64,000 nucleotides of DNA from Ruminococcus sp. UBA1409 (GTDB taxonomy: Bacteria > Bacillota > Clostridia > Oscillospirales > Ruminococcaceae): the NCBI GenBank assembly GCA_002305045.1, contig DBPX01000009.1:35451-99450 (forward strand). Direction: 5' to 3'. The position numbers were made by a program, and so were the translations under genes. The notes below the pieces were generated by a model, which was not told the DNA's origin, searched no databases, and saw only the letters and a list, made by a program, of their open reading frames with translations. Shown piece by piece: positions 1 through 7,160 of this stretch; the first letter of the stretch is position 1; each line of letters starts with the position of its first letter.

Positions 1-956
1 ACTCCCAGCAGCTTGCCGTGGCGGGCAGCCCGGCGCAGCAGGCGGCGCAGCACATAGCCCCTGCCCTCGTTGGAGGGAAGAACGCCGTCAGACGCCATGA
101 AGGTGACCGTTCTTATATGGTCGGTGATGACCCTTATTGAGACATCCTTTTTGTACTCCTTGCCGTACTCGCAGCCGGCTATCTGACAGATATGGTCCCT
201 TATCGCCTTGACGGTGTCGACATCGAATATCGAGTCCACACCCTGCATAAGAGCCGCAAGCCTCTCAAGACCCATTCCGGTGTCGATGTTTTTCTGCTGG
301 AGGGGAGTGTAGCTGCCGTCCTCATGGCGCTCAAACTGGGTGAAAACAAGGTTCCAGAACTCCATATACCTGTCGCAGTCGCAGCCGACTCCGCAGTCGG
401 GCTTGCCGCAGCCGTACTCCTTACCACGGTCGAAGTAAATCTCGGAGCAGGGTCCGCAGGGACCGTCTATTCCTGCCTCCCAGAAATTGTCCTCCTTGCC
501 CATTCGCTTGATTCTTTCCATCGGGACTCCGACCTTCTCATGCCAGATTCTTTCAGCCTCGTCGTCGTCCTGATATACGGTGACATAAAGCCTGTCCTCG
601 GGTATCTCAAGCACCTTTGTTATATACTCCCACGCCCAGGCGATTGCCTCCTCCTTGAAATAGTCGCCGAAGGAGAAGTTTCCCAGCATCTCGAAGAAGG
701 TGCCGTGCCTAGCCGTCTTGCCGACATTCTCGATGTCGTTCGTCCTGACGCACTTCTGGCAGGTCGTCATCCTGCTTCTGGGAGGGACCTCCTGCTTCGT
801 AAAATACGGCTTGAGAGGAGCCATTCCTGCGTTGATAAGAAGAAGACTCTTGTCGTTTTGGGGAATTAACGGAAAGCTCTTGTGTCTTAGGCAGCCCTTT
901 GATTCAAAGAAGGAAAGATAGCTCTCCCTCAGCTCATTGAGTCCTGTCCACTTCAT
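1..956 (-). CDS. alaS: Alanyl-tRNA synthetase, N-terminal part
   Basis: Charges tRNA-Ala with alanine in the cytoplasm. The reverse strand is open from the ATG at 956 to the window edge, giving about 318 residues of a protein that is usually near 875. The visible part is the class II catalytic core: it begins [10 protein letters not shown], and [35 protein letters not shown] and GMGLERL are all characteristic of AlaRS. The editing and C-Ala domains would lie outside the window. The gene follows a T-box leader, so it is expected to respond to uncharged tRNA-Ala. The identification is secure; only the length is limited by the window. Confidence 0.97.
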   Translation of the reverse strand, partial: MKWTGLNELRESYLSFFESKGCLRHKSFPLIPQNDKSLLLINAGMAPLKPYFTKQEVPPRSRMTTCQKCVRTNDIENVGKTARHGTFFEMLGNFSFGDYFKEEAIAWAWEYITKVLEIPEDRLYVTVYQDDDEAERIWHEKVGVPMERIKRMGKEDNFWEAGIDGPCGPCSEIYFDRGKEYGCGKPDCGVGCDCDRYMEFWNLVFTQFERHEDGSYTPLQQKNIDTGMGLERLAALMQGVDSIFDVDTVKAIRDHICQIAGCEYGKEYKKDVSIRVITDHIRTVTFMASDGVLPSNEGRGYVLRRLLRRAARHGKLLG

Positions 957-1205
957 CTAATCATACCTTTCTTGGAAAAAATATAGACCCCACCCCGAAA
1001 GCATGGGGCGAGGGTCCGCTGTACCACCCAAATTCATCCCCACCGGCAAGGAGCCGGAAAGGACCTCGTTGCGGGATAACGCACCGCTGCGCCACGGTTT
1101 TCCGAGGGACTCAGGGGTAGCACCTGCCGGGATAACGCAGGCTCGCACCAGCCGCCCGCTCTCTTGAGAAATCCCCGTGCAGTCATTCCCGTCAATGTCT
1201 TTACC
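957..1205 (-). promoter_or_regulatory. T-box leader of alaS
   Basis: The transcript running from about 1205 down to alaS carries T-box landmarks. Near the 5' end (about 1165) is an AGAGAGCGGG element followed by GGTGCGAGCC. Near 1033-1016 is the T-box core GGGTGGTACAGCGGACCC. A GC-rich hairpin around CATGCTTTCGGGG then ends in a T-run (about 980-972) and acts as terminator. By family knowledge, uncharged tRNA binds a specifier codon and favours the antiterminator. A GCT alanine triplet (1121-1119) in the context GGTGCTACC is a candidate specifier; that detail is inference. Confidence 0.85.
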
Positions 1206-1211
1206 AAGGGT

Positions 1212-1240
1212 ATTATATTTGATTTTGTCCCAAAAGTCAA
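1212..1240 (-). promoter_or_regulatory. Sigma-A promoter of alaS
   Basis: On the reverse strand TTGACT (1240-1235) and TATAAT (1217-1212) are separated by exactly 17 bases. The predicted start near 1205 opens directly into the T-box leader. The -35 box lies a few bases beyond the stop codon of the upstream esterase, so alaS is transcribed separately from it. Confidence 0.85.
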
Positions 1241-1243
1241 CAG

Positions 1244-2212
1244 TTATTTTGCCTTAAATGCGGCTTTTACGAAATTATATACCACGCTGGAGATGGCAGG
1301 GTCGCCGTGGTCGGAGCCGGGAATCTCGTACCACAGATGTGCAACCGAGTTTTTGTCAAGAAGCTCGTGGTAGCTCTTGGGGAACTGGCCTACGGTGCCG
1401 TCAGAGTCGCCTGCGCCTATCATAAGAAGATACGGCATACCCTTTTCGCTCGAGAATACAAGCTCCTCCTCGGCAAACTGACCCTCGTGCTCCATCGCCC
1501 AGTCTCTGCCGGGGACAAGGCCGGGAGCGGGAGCTATAGCTCCGACATAGCCGAACAGGTCGGGATAGGTAAAGCCTATCGCTAGGGACTCCCTGCCGCC
1601 CATCGAGAAGCCAAGGACTCCTGTGTTGAGCCTCCCGGTCGCCACAGAGTAGTTTTCCTCCATGAAGGGCATGAGGTCGTTTGTGAGGTCGTTTAGGAAG
1701 TTATCGTAGGGCTTTACCGACTCGGCGTCAAAGGCGGGAGCCATGCTGGGGTCGTCCTTGGCGTACATATCGGGGAAAACAAGTATCATGCTCTTTGCCT
1801 CGCCCTTATTTATAAGGTTGCCAATTTCGACTCTTATGCCGCTGTTGCCGTCACCCAGCATCGAGTTCTGGTCTCCGAAGATGCCGTGCAGGATGTAAAG
1901 AACGGGGTATTTTTCCTTCTCGGAGTAGCCGGCAGGCAGGACGATGTTTACATTCCTGTCCATCCCGCAGGTTTCGGAGTAGTAGGTAGTCCTTACAATC
2001 TCGCCGTAGTCAACGCCCTCCTCCATGACAAGGTACTCCTCCGGGCAGAAGGTGGATATCTCAACCGTCGACATATAGCTTTTCGCCTCCTCGATATTGT
2101 CAGGCTCGTCTGCATAAGGCTCGGCGTTATCAGCGCTCTGACAGCCGGAAATAAGCATGAGTCCCGCAAGCGCAAGGGACAGGATTCCTGATTTTTTTAT
2201 TCGACCCCTCAT
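1244..2212 (-). CDS. Secreted lipoprotein esterase (alpha/beta hydrolase, esterase D / CE1-like)
   Basis: A 322-residue protein with a lipoprotein signal peptide: basic start, hydrophobic stretch and lipobox LISGC, with Cys24 as the likely lipidated residue. It should sit on the outer face of the membrane. The mature domain has an alpha/beta hydrolase layout with the oxyanion-region motif LHGIFGD, the nucleophile elbow GFSMGG (Ser) and a C-terminal SDHGD supplying His. This pattern fits the putative esterase family that includes feruloyl and acetyl-xylan esterases. A role in releasing acyl groups from plant polysaccharide would agree with the GH10 xylanase at 24.1 kb, but the substrate is inference. 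It has its own promoter. Confidence 0.8.
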   Translation of the reverse strand: MRGRIKKSGILSLALAGLMLISGCQSADNAEPYADEPDNIEEAKSYMSTVEISTFCPEEYLVMEEGVDYGEIVRTTYYSETCGMDRNVNIVLPAGYSEKEKYPVLYILHGIFGDQNSMLGDGNSGIRVEIGNLINKGEAKSMILVFPDMYAKDDPSMAPAFDAESVKPYDNFLNDLTNDLMPFMEENYSVATGRLNTGVLGFSMGGRESLAIGFTYPDLFGYVGAIAPAPGLVPGRDWAMEHEGQFAEEELVFSSEKGMPYLLMIGAGDSDGTVGQFPKSYHELLDKNSVAHLWYEIPGSDHGDPAISSVVYNFVKAAFKAK

Positions 2213-2259
2213 AGAAATAAACCTCCAGAATACTATTATTAGCCATAATCAGCACTCTA

Positions 2260-2288
2260 ATTATATCAGTAACACGCCGGCTTGTCAA
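2260..2288 (-). promoter_or_regulatory. Sigma-A promoter of the esterase gene
   Basis: Reverse-strand TTGACA (2288-2283) and TATAAT (2265-2260) with a 17-base spacer, about 50 bases before the esterase start codon. Both boxes match consensus perfectly. Confidence 0.85.
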
Positions 2289-2360
2289 TATCAGGGACGA
2301 AGCAGATAAGAATACATCAAGCTTTTGATACACAAGGTCAACCTGCCTATAAATTCGGCG

Positions 2361-2389
2361 TTGACATTTGGATGAAGCTGGTATATAAT
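2361..2389 (+). promoter_or_regulatory. Sigma-A promoter of smpB
   Basis: TTGACA (2361-2366) and TATAAT (2384-2389), spacer 17, a perfect consensus promoter. The smpB start codon lies 60 bases downstream. Confidence 0.88.
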
Positions 2390-2449
2390 ATCAGGGAGGA
2401 GGTCAGGCTCCTCATATTTTAGATTTTACAGGCTGAAAGGAGTCTAGCC

Positions 2450-2932
2450 ATGTCCTTGCAGGATAAAAAGAAGGGCTCCGGCAAGCAAATAGCCGAAAAC
2501 CGCAGTGCAAGGCATGATTATTTCGTCCTTGAGGCGTACGAGGCTGGAATTGAGCTTGTCGGGACAGAGGTGAAGTCTATCCGCCAGGGCGGAGTAAACC
2601 TTAAAGACAGCTGGTGCGAGATAGTAGGGGGAGAGATGCTGGTAAACGGTATGCACATCAGCCCCTACGAAAAGGGAAACATCTTTAACCGTGACCCAAG
2701 AAGGCAAAGGAGGCTTTTGCTTCACCGTTCTGAGATAAGAAGGCTTTATGACAAGGTAAGGCAGGAGGGGCTGACGCTTGTGCCTCTTAAGCTCTATTTC
2801 AAAGGCTCCAGGGTGAAGCTGGAGGTCGGGCTGTGCAGGGGAAAGAAGCTGTACGACAAGCGTGACGATATGGCAAAAAGGCAGTCTCAGAGGGACATCG
2901 AGCGTGCCATCAAGGAGCGCTCAAGGGAGTAG
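2450..2932 (+). CDS. smpB: SsrA-binding protein SmpB
   Basis: Binds tmRNA and carries it to stalled ribosomes for trans-translation. The 160-residue length fits the family. Typical features are [10 protein letters not shown] at the N-terminus, [13 protein letters not shown], the NLKDSW segment, HISPYE, and the basic C-terminal tail GKKLYDKRD followed by lysines and arginines that enters the mRNA channel. A good ribosome-binding site (AAAGGAG) lies 9 bases before the ATG. The tmRNA gene itself is not in this window. Confidence 0.97.
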   Translation: MSLQDKKKGSGKQIAENRSARHDYFVLEAYEAGIELVGTEVKSIRQGGVNLKDSWCEIVGGEMLVNGMHISPYEKGNIFNRDPRRQRRLLLHRSEIRRLYDKVRQEGLTLVPLKLYFKGSRVKLEVGLCRGKKLYDKRDDMAKRQSQRDIERAIKERSRE

Positions 2933-2982
2933 CCCTGCGGTGAATAAATAAGGACTGTTAACAGTCCTGGGACAAATAATAA

Positions 2983-3014
2983 GCCGGGAAGCTTAAAACG
3001 CCTCCCGGCTTTAT
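2983..3014. terminator. Bidirectional terminator between smpB and thiN
   Basis: GCCGGGA (2983-2989) pairs with TCCCGGC (3003-3009), followed by TTTATGAATTTT; A-rich bases precede it, so it can serve both converging genes. A second perfect palindrome, GGACTGTTAACAGTCC, lies at 2952-2967. Confidence 0.75.
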
Positions 3015-3019
3015 GAATT

Positions 3020-3688
3020 TTAATGCTGCCTAAAGACCTTTATAAGGAGCAGACTGCCGCTTGTCACTAAGACCTTAGCCGTGCTGCCGGGAAGGACCTC
3101 GTTTGAGACTCCGTACTGGTAGTCGCAGGATATCCTGCCGTTCCTTACGGTGTACTTAGAGCCTGTCTCGGTGACTCCCTCAGCGTCCCCAAAGAGGCTT
3201 AAAACCGAGAAATATCCGAAGCTGTCGGGGATTTCCGCCTGCCCGGAGACTATCTCAAGCTCGGAGTAATCGTCAATGATGACGCCGTGAAGCCCCAGCC
3301 TGTCCAGCATCAGCAGCACCGAGATATTAGCTAAGGTATGGTCAAGCCTGGCTCCTGCCGCACCCAGCAGCAAAAACTCCTTGAAGCCACGCCTTATGCC
3401 CTCCTTTACAGCAAAGACGGTGTCGGTATCGTCCTTTTCGCAGGGAAGCCTTATCATCTCGCAGAGGGGATTCTCAGGCGCCGGATGGGAGTCAAAGTCG
3501 CCGACTATTAAATCGGGAGGTCTTTTAAGAATATCCTCGTGAGACAGCCCTCCGTCGCAGTAGATGAAATAATCGCCCTCTTTAAGGCCCGACAGAGCAA
3601 ACGCAGGGTTTTTAATCGGAGCGGCGCCGACTATCACACAGCGGGAACACTCCCTTGCCGCTTTATCGTTGGTGGAATCACTTTTCAT
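3020..3688 (-). CDS. thiN: Thiamine pyrophosphokinase
   Basis: Transfers pyrophosphate from ATP to thiamine, making the cofactor thiamine diphosphate. The 222-residue protein shows family landmarks: YCDGGLSH, PDLIVGDFDSHP, the acidic KDDTDT and GARLDHTLAN, followed by a beta-rich C-terminal half that binds thiamine. The start is taken as the ATG at 3688; a TTG one codon earlier is less likely. It overlaps the upstream acetyltransferase gene by 11 bases, so the two are probably translationally coupled. Confidence 0.93.
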   Translation of the reverse strand: MKSDSTNDKAARECSRCVIVGAAPIKNPAFALSGLKEGDYFIYCDGGLSHEDILKRPPDLIVGDFDSHPAPENPLCEMIRLPCEKDDTDTVFAVKEGIRRGFKEFLLLGAAGARLDHTLANISVLLMLDRLGLHGVIIDDYSELEIVSGQAEIPDSFGYFSVLSLFGDAEGVTETGSKYTVRNGRISCDYQYGVSNEVLPGSTAKVLVTSGSLLLIKVFRQH

Positions 3689-4229
3689 CAAGATACATCC
3701 TCATGCCGTAGCGCTTTTTGTACCGCTCTCCAGCCCAGGAGGTAAGAAGCAGGTCGTACTCATCGGGAGTCACCCTGCCGCCTATGCTCATGGTGTCGAA
3801 TATGACCCCGCCCTCGCTGACTAGCTCGGGCTGGTCCTCGAAGCCCAGCCTTAAATAGAAGCTGTGCCTTCTTAGCCTCTCGCTGTAGTTGTCTGCGGAG
3901 CTGTCAAGCGTCTCCCTGGAAAGAAAGAGCTTTCGTCCCTCGTATCTTTTTATAAGCTCGCTTAGCACCTTACTGCCGTAGCCCATGCCACGGCAGTCCC
4001 CGCAGATGGCGTAGTAGAAAAGATAGACAGCTGTCTCGCCCTCTACAAGGTATGCCATGCCGATAAGCCTTTCATCGTCCTTGGCGCAAAGAAGCACCGC
4101 ACGGCGCTTTTTTACTCTTGATACCAGCATCCAAAAGGGAGCCCGCTCGTTTTTAGGAAATGCTGTTTTGTAAAGTCTTTTTATAGCCCTTTGCTCGGAT
4201 TTCTGAACCGGGCTTATTGTTATTGCCAT
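3678..4229 (-). CDS. GNAT family N-acetyltransferase
   Basis: A 183-residue protein with the GNAT fold: the YYAICGDCRGMGYGSKVLSE stretch is the strand-4/helix-3 region with the R/Q-x-x-G-x-G/A acetyl-CoA loop (here RGMGYG). The substrate cannot be told. It lies in a minus-strand operon between the LOG-family gene (54 bases upstream) and thiN (11-base overlap). It is most like the small metabolite-modifying acetyltransferases common in clostridia. Confidence 0.82.
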   Translation of the reverse strand: MAITISPVQKSEQRAIKRLYKTAFPKNERAPFWMLVSRVKKRRAVLLCAKDDERLIGMAYLVEGETAVYLFYYAICGDCRGMGYGSKVLSELIKRYEGRKLFLSRETLDSSADNYSERLRRHSFYLRLGFEDQPELVSEGGVIFDTMSIGGRVTPDEYDLLLTSWAGERYKKRYGMRMYLDEK

Positions 4230-4283
4230 GATAATATTGCCTTCTTGTAATGCCTTTCGCTCGGATTTAGTGGCGGATTATCT

Positions 4284-4865
4284 TTAGCCGTTTTTGATTG
4301 AGCTGAAATAATCCGTGATTATAGGGTCGTCTACTGAGGTGACGACATCGTAAAACTCCCTTGCCTCGGGGACGGCTGCCTTGTTCTCTATCAGGCTGTC
4401 CATCAGCGCAAGGAGGCTGTCGTAGAAGCCGTCGAGATTCAAAACTACTATAGGAGCAGATATCTGCCTGAGGTACTTCAGGGTGAGTATCTGGAAGAAC
4501 TCATCCATCGTGCCTATGCCGCCAGGGGCGATAAAGAAGATGTCTGCGTGCTTTTCCATTATCATCTTACGCTCGGCCATAGTGTCCACCATGACGGTGT
4601 TGTCGCAGTCGAAAATAGGCTCGAAGCTCTTTATGAAGTGCGGGGACACGCCCATGACATAGCCGTCCTGCTCCCTGACTCCGCTGGCAGCTGCTCCCAT
4701 GCAGCCGGAGGCTCCAGCACCGAATACCAGCGAGAAGCCGTTCTGTGCGATTATAGCTCCCAGCCTCGTGATTTCATCAAGGTGCTTTTTATCAATTCTC
4801 GCCGACGCCCCTCCGTAGACGCAGGCGTAATACCTTCTTGACCTGTGCTCGCTCGATTTTTGCAT
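4284..4865 (-). CDS. LOG-family nucleotide 5'-monophosphate phosphoribohydrolase
   Basis: 193 residues of the TIGR00730/LOG family (lysine-decarboxylase-like fold). The diagnostic PGGIGTMDEFF motif near residue 115 is present with AERKMIM before it. The N-terminal part has GGASAR and FGAGASGCMG nucleotide-binding turns. Family members remove ribose phosphate from AMP or cytokinin nucleotides; in clostridia the true substrate is uncertain. First gene of a three-gene minus-strand operon with GNAT and thiN, with its own promoter at 4947-4975 and a GGGAGG ribosome-binding site. Confidence 0.88.
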   Translation of the reverse strand: MQKSSEHRSRRYYACVYGGASARIDKKHLDEITRLGAIIAQNGFSLVFGAGASGCMGAAASGVREQDGYVMGVSPHFIKSFEPIFDCDNTVMVDTMAERKMIMEKHADIFFIAPGGIGTMDEFFQILTLKYLRQISAPIVVLNLDGFYDSLLALMDSLIENKAAVPEAREFYDVVTSVDDPIITDYFSSIKNG

Positions 4866-4946
4866 AGTTTACCTCCCTGTAGTAAATACCGGCAGGACGC
4901 CGATAGCTTATTAGCTGCAAGCCCTTAGCAGAATAAGCTTTTAACT

Positions 4947-4975
4947 ATTATATACCAAAAGCGGGATGGAGTCAA
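4947..4975 (-). promoter_or_regulatory. Sigma-A promoter of the LOG/GNAT/thiN operon
   Basis: Reverse-strand TTGACT (4975-4970) and TATAAT (4952-4947) separated by 17 bases, about 80 bases upstream of the first start codon. Confidence 0.82.
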
Positions 4976-5124
4976 TACCGCAGGAACAAGCCATCGCCGG
5001 GATAAATAAGGGACGGCGGGCAAATGTAAGCTGAATATGTTCAAATTTACTATTTACATGGTAAATGCTTCGGCAAGCCCTGTACGGCTCTAAATCCGTC
5101 CGGGAGGACGGCAAAATCCCTCCC

Positions 5125-5159
5125 GAAAAAAAGGAGGAATCCCAAAGCTGCGGGATTCC
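5125..5159 (-). terminator. Rho-independent terminator downstream of the SASP gene
   Basis: On the reverse strand GGAATCCC (5159-5152) pairs with GGGATTCC (5143-5136) around an 8-base loop and is followed by a run of seven T (5132-5126). A clear intrinsic terminator. Confidence 0.8.
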
Positions 5160-5250
5160 TCGAAAGAGGAGCTTGCCTCTTTTTAGAGGCATTTACCTCA
5201 CTTGAGAGGCTATAACCTCCTTTGGGAGGCTAACCTCACTTAGCGAAAGC
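5160..5250 (-). repeat. Stacked short hairpins of about 20 bases
   Basis: This stretch between the SASP gene and its terminator consists of successive small inverted repeats built on CCTC/GAGG: GCCTCTTTTTAGAGGC, then ACCTCACTTGAGAGGC, then ACCTCCTTTGGGAGGC, then ACCTCACTTAGCG. They are spaced about 20 bases apart and look like degenerate tandem copies. They lie within the predicted 3' untranslated region of the spore protein mRNA. The rest of 4866-5267 holds a promoter and a terminator; the reading frames there look accidental. Confidence 0.6.
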
Positions 5251-5267
5251 TGTCGGCAGGCTTAGAC

Positions 5268-5456
5268 TTACCTGGCATTTCCGCTCTTGTAAGCGTCTAT
5301 CATCTTTTTTACCATCTGTCCGCCAACAGAGCCAGCCTCACGGGAGGTGAGGTCGCCGTTGTAGCCGTTCTTGAGGTTGACTCCGACCTCGTTAGCAGCC
5401 TCAATCTTGAACTGCTCGAGGGTCTGTCTGCCCTGGTCGCTGGTAATACCCTTCAT
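5268..5456 (-). CDS. Alpha/beta-type small acid-soluble spore protein
   Basis: A 62-residue protein that coats and protects DNA in dormant spores. Both family motifs are visible: KIEAANEVGVNL, which contains the germination-protease cleavage region, and LTSREAGSVGGQMVKKMI. The start is the ATG at 5456 because an AAGGAG lies just upstream; an in-frame start 18 codons earlier would add a cysteine-containing extension foreign to the family. Expression is expected in the forespore under sigma-G (family knowledge). Its presence shows that the organism belongs to a spore-forming lineage. Confidence 0.94.
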   Translation of the reverse strand: MKGITSDQGRQTLEQFKIEAANEVGVNLKNGYNGDLTSREAGSVGGQMVKKMIDAYKSGNAR

Positions 5457-5657
5457 TATAAACACTCCTTTTTGATTTTTTGTATCTATCCCACAGCTTT
5501 GGCAGTACACCGCCGTGAGAGCATCAAACCTTATAAAGCCCGAAACGGCGCTGCCGCACGGCTTAAATGAGTTTGCAATGCTATTATCTGCACTCTTTGA
5601 GCGTATATCAGTGGTAATTATTGATTTTGATATGTAACATTTTTCATTTTCACGGTA

Positions 5658-5686
5658 TTGACTGTCCGGGACTGTTGGGATATAAT
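5658..5686 (+). promoter_or_regulatory. Sigma-A promoter of the HAD gene
   Basis: TTGACT (5658-5663) and TATAAT (5681-5686) with a 17-base spacer, about 35 bases before the GTG start codon. Confidence 0.85.
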
Positions 5687-5722
5687 ATTCGCGTTAACGC
5701 TTTAAGATAAAGGAGATTTTTT

Positions 5723-6364
5723 GTGGAAAAGGCTGTTATTTTTGACCTCGACGGCACAATGTGGGACGCCTCCGAGACCGTTACCGACGCTTTTAACATC
5801 AGGCTTGCCCAGATGGGAATCCAAAGGCGGATTACCGTTGAGGAAATGATGGGTCAGATGGGCAGGACGCTCGAGGAGATAGCTTCGGTGTTTTTCGGCT
5901 CGGTAGACCCGGAAAATGCAGTAAATATAATGCGAAGCTGTACGGATTATGAAAATCAGTATATAAAAACCGCAGGCGTAAGGGTATATCCCGGGCTGGA
6001 AAGGACTCTTGAAGGTCTCAAGGAGGACGGCTGGGGAGTAATCTGCGTGTCAAACTGCCAGTCTGGGTACATAGAGTCGTTTATTGACTATCTGGGACTC
6101 GACGGCGTGTTCGACGATATCGAATGTTGGGGCAATACAGGTCTGGGCAAGGCGGAAAATATTAAGCTGGTAATACAAAGAAATCATGTTAACAAAGCAG
6201 TGTATGTCGGCGACACGATGGGCGATTACAACTCAGCCCTAGAGGCGGGAGCCGATTTCATCCACGCCGCCTACGGGTACGGGACCGTCCCCGAGGGGAC
6301 AAAAAGCATAGCCTCGCCAGAGGAGCTTTTAGGGCTTCTTAGGAGGCTTTATAGTAAAATATGA
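5723..6364 (+). CDS. HAD-superfamily phosphatase (phosphoglycolate phosphatase-like)
   Basis: A 213-residue hydrolase with all four HAD motifs: FDLDGTMWD near the N-terminus (nucleophile and acid Asp), a CVSN motif II near residue 108, a conserved Lys in the GLGKAEN region, and VGDTMGDYNSA for magnesium binding. The helical cap between motifs I and II places it among beta-phosphoglucomutase/phosphoglycolate phosphatase-like enzymes; the substrate is unknown. It starts at GTG behind a good AAAGGAG site. A single-gene transcript is likely because a promoter and a terminator enclose it. Confidence 0.85.
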   Translation: MEKAVIFDLDGTMWDASETVTDAFNIRLAQMGIQRRITVEEMMGQMGRTLEEIASVFFGSVDPENAVNIMRSCTDYENQYIKTAGVRVYPGLERTLEGLKEDGWGVICVSNCQSGYIESFIDYLGLDGVFDDIECWGNTGLGKAENIKLVIQRNHVNKAVYVGDTMGDYNSALEAGADFIHAAYGYGTVPEGTKSIASPEELLGLLRRLYSKI

Positions 6365-6392
6365 AGCTCTCTTGTGAGTGACGCAGCGAGAG

Positions 6393-6431
6393 GACGCCGT
6401 CTTGGGCATAGCCTGGGACAGCGTCTTTTTT
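6393..6431 (+). terminator. Terminator of the HAD gene
   Basis: GACGC..GTC (6393-6401) can pair with GAC.GCGTC (ending at 6425), followed by TTTTTT. It lies about 30 bases after the HAD stop codon. Confidence 0.65.
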
Positions 6432-6680
6432 GCTATGCAAAAGCATAGCAAAACTTTGAGATGCGCCATTTCCTCGCCCCTTCGGGGCAACCGGAAATGA
6501 TGCGCAAAAACTTCATGCGCCGCAGGTTTTTGTCCCTCATCGTGGTGCGCCGTGGAGCATGAAGTTTTATGCCTCAGACGGGGTAAGCCCCGCATCTTTT
6601 GCCAAAATTCAGCCCAGTCCAGACAAAAAAGCCGTAGTTAGTCCGATTTTTAGTACAGTTCGGGAAAATTTGCCTCCGGG
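6432..6680. other. Gene-free region with several inverted repeats
   Basis: No convincing gene is seen. The stretch holds a perfect palindrome TTGCTATGCAAAAGCATAGCAA near 6429-6450 and a stem-loop CGCCCCTTCGGGGC-like near 6474-6490 enclosed by ATTTCC/GGAAAT. It also has CATGAAGTTTTTG-type motifs facing each other at about 6500-6570. It separates the HAD unit from the phage-derived cluster. It could be untranslated or intergenic structured sequence; I cannot name it. Confidence 0.5.
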
Positions 6681-6683
6681 GGC

Positions 6684-6712
6684 TTGACAGACTGATTTTC
6701 TCGGTGTATTAT
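6684..6712 (+). promoter_or_regulatory. Sigma-A promoter of the phage-derived cluster
   Basis: TTGACA (6684-6689) and TATTAT (6707-6712) with a 17-base spacer. The predicted start, near 6719, abuts the LexA box. No other good promoter was found before the capsid genes, so this one probably drives the whole block. Confidence 0.82.
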
Positions 6713-6720
6713 GAATATCA

Positions 6721-6732
6721 GAACATATGTTC
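6721..6732 (+). promoter_or_regulatory. LexA (SOS) operator
   Basis: GAACATATGTTC is a perfect 12-base palindrome of the Gram-positive LexA/DinR form GAAC-N4-GTTC, followed by G as in the consensus. It starts nine bases after the -10 box, where bound LexA would block transcription. By family knowledge DNA damage would lift repression. This links the downstream packaging and lysis genes to the SOS response (inference from the site). Confidence 0.85.
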
Positions 6733-6755
6733 GAGCGATTCGGGTCGACTCGGAG

Positions 6756-6780
6756 AAAGACCGCTATTAGGTCTTTTTAT
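6756..6780 (+). terminator. Attenuator-like hairpin in the cluster leader
   Basis: AAAGACC (6756-6762) and GGTCTTT (6770-6776) form a 7-base stem with a 7-base loop, followed by TTATTT. It lies between the promoter/LexA box and the first gene. It resembles a short intrinsic terminator and might keep basal read-through low. Confidence 0.55.
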
Positions 6781-6808
6781 TTAGCTTATTTTAAGGAAAG
6801 GAAGGAAA

Positions 6809-7159
6809 ATGCCGGAAGATTACAGATGCATTAACTGCGGCATGGAGTTCTCCCAGCCCAAAAGAGTGCTGGACAATCCCTCCGGCGTCGCAGGACAGGA
6901 GGAGGGCTACAGCGTCTGCCCCTGCTGCGGCTCGGAGAGCTTTGAGAAAACCGTTTTGTGCCGTGTCTGCGGGATAAGGGCTGCCGTCAACGGTGACGAG
7001 CTGGCTCTTTGTCCTGACTGCAAAAGAGCGAGCCTAGAGCTCTTCAGGCTGATGCTAGGCTCCTATTTTTCAAGGGAGGAGGTCATGTATCTCAGCCGTG
7101 AGCTTGACGGCAGGGACCTCTGCGACGGCGTTGAATTTAGCTACGAAGGGAGGAGGTAG
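6809..7159 (+). CDS. Double zinc-ribbon protein of the phage-derived cluster
   Basis: 116 residues with four CxxC knuckles at about residues 7/10, 37/40, 51/54 and 68/71, enough for two zinc sites. The C-terminal third is helical and ends in a short acidic/basic stretch. No catalytic motif is visible. Its place as first gene after the LexA-controlled promoter, directly before the terminase genes, suggests a DNA-binding or regulatory role; this is inference. The start has a strong purine-rich ribosome-binding site. I do not recognise a named family. Confidence 0.75.
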   Translation: MPEDYRCINCGMEFSQPKRVLDNPSGVAGQEEGYSVCPCCGSESFEKTVLCRVCGIRAAVNGDELALCPDCKRASLELFRLMLGSYFSREEVMYLSRELDGRDLCDGVEFSYEGRR

Positions 7160-7160
7160 T

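Noticed and set aside
192..869. A 225-codon plus-strand frame
   Set aside because: It is antisense to the well-identified alaS catalytic domain and has no family resemblance.
5034..5045. TGAATATGTTCA as a second LexA box
   Set aside because: The half-sites are two bases too close (GAAT/ATGTTC) and it is not next to a promoter; the true box at 6721 is GAAC-N4-GTTC.
4941..5192. 83-codon minus-strand frame before the SASP gene
   Set aside because: It runs across the hairpin array, a terminator and a promoter; it is a by-product of low stop density.
5457..5510. N-terminal extension of the SASP with a CxxC-like motif
   Set aside because: The ribosome-binding site sits just before the internal ATG at 5456, and family proteins start there.
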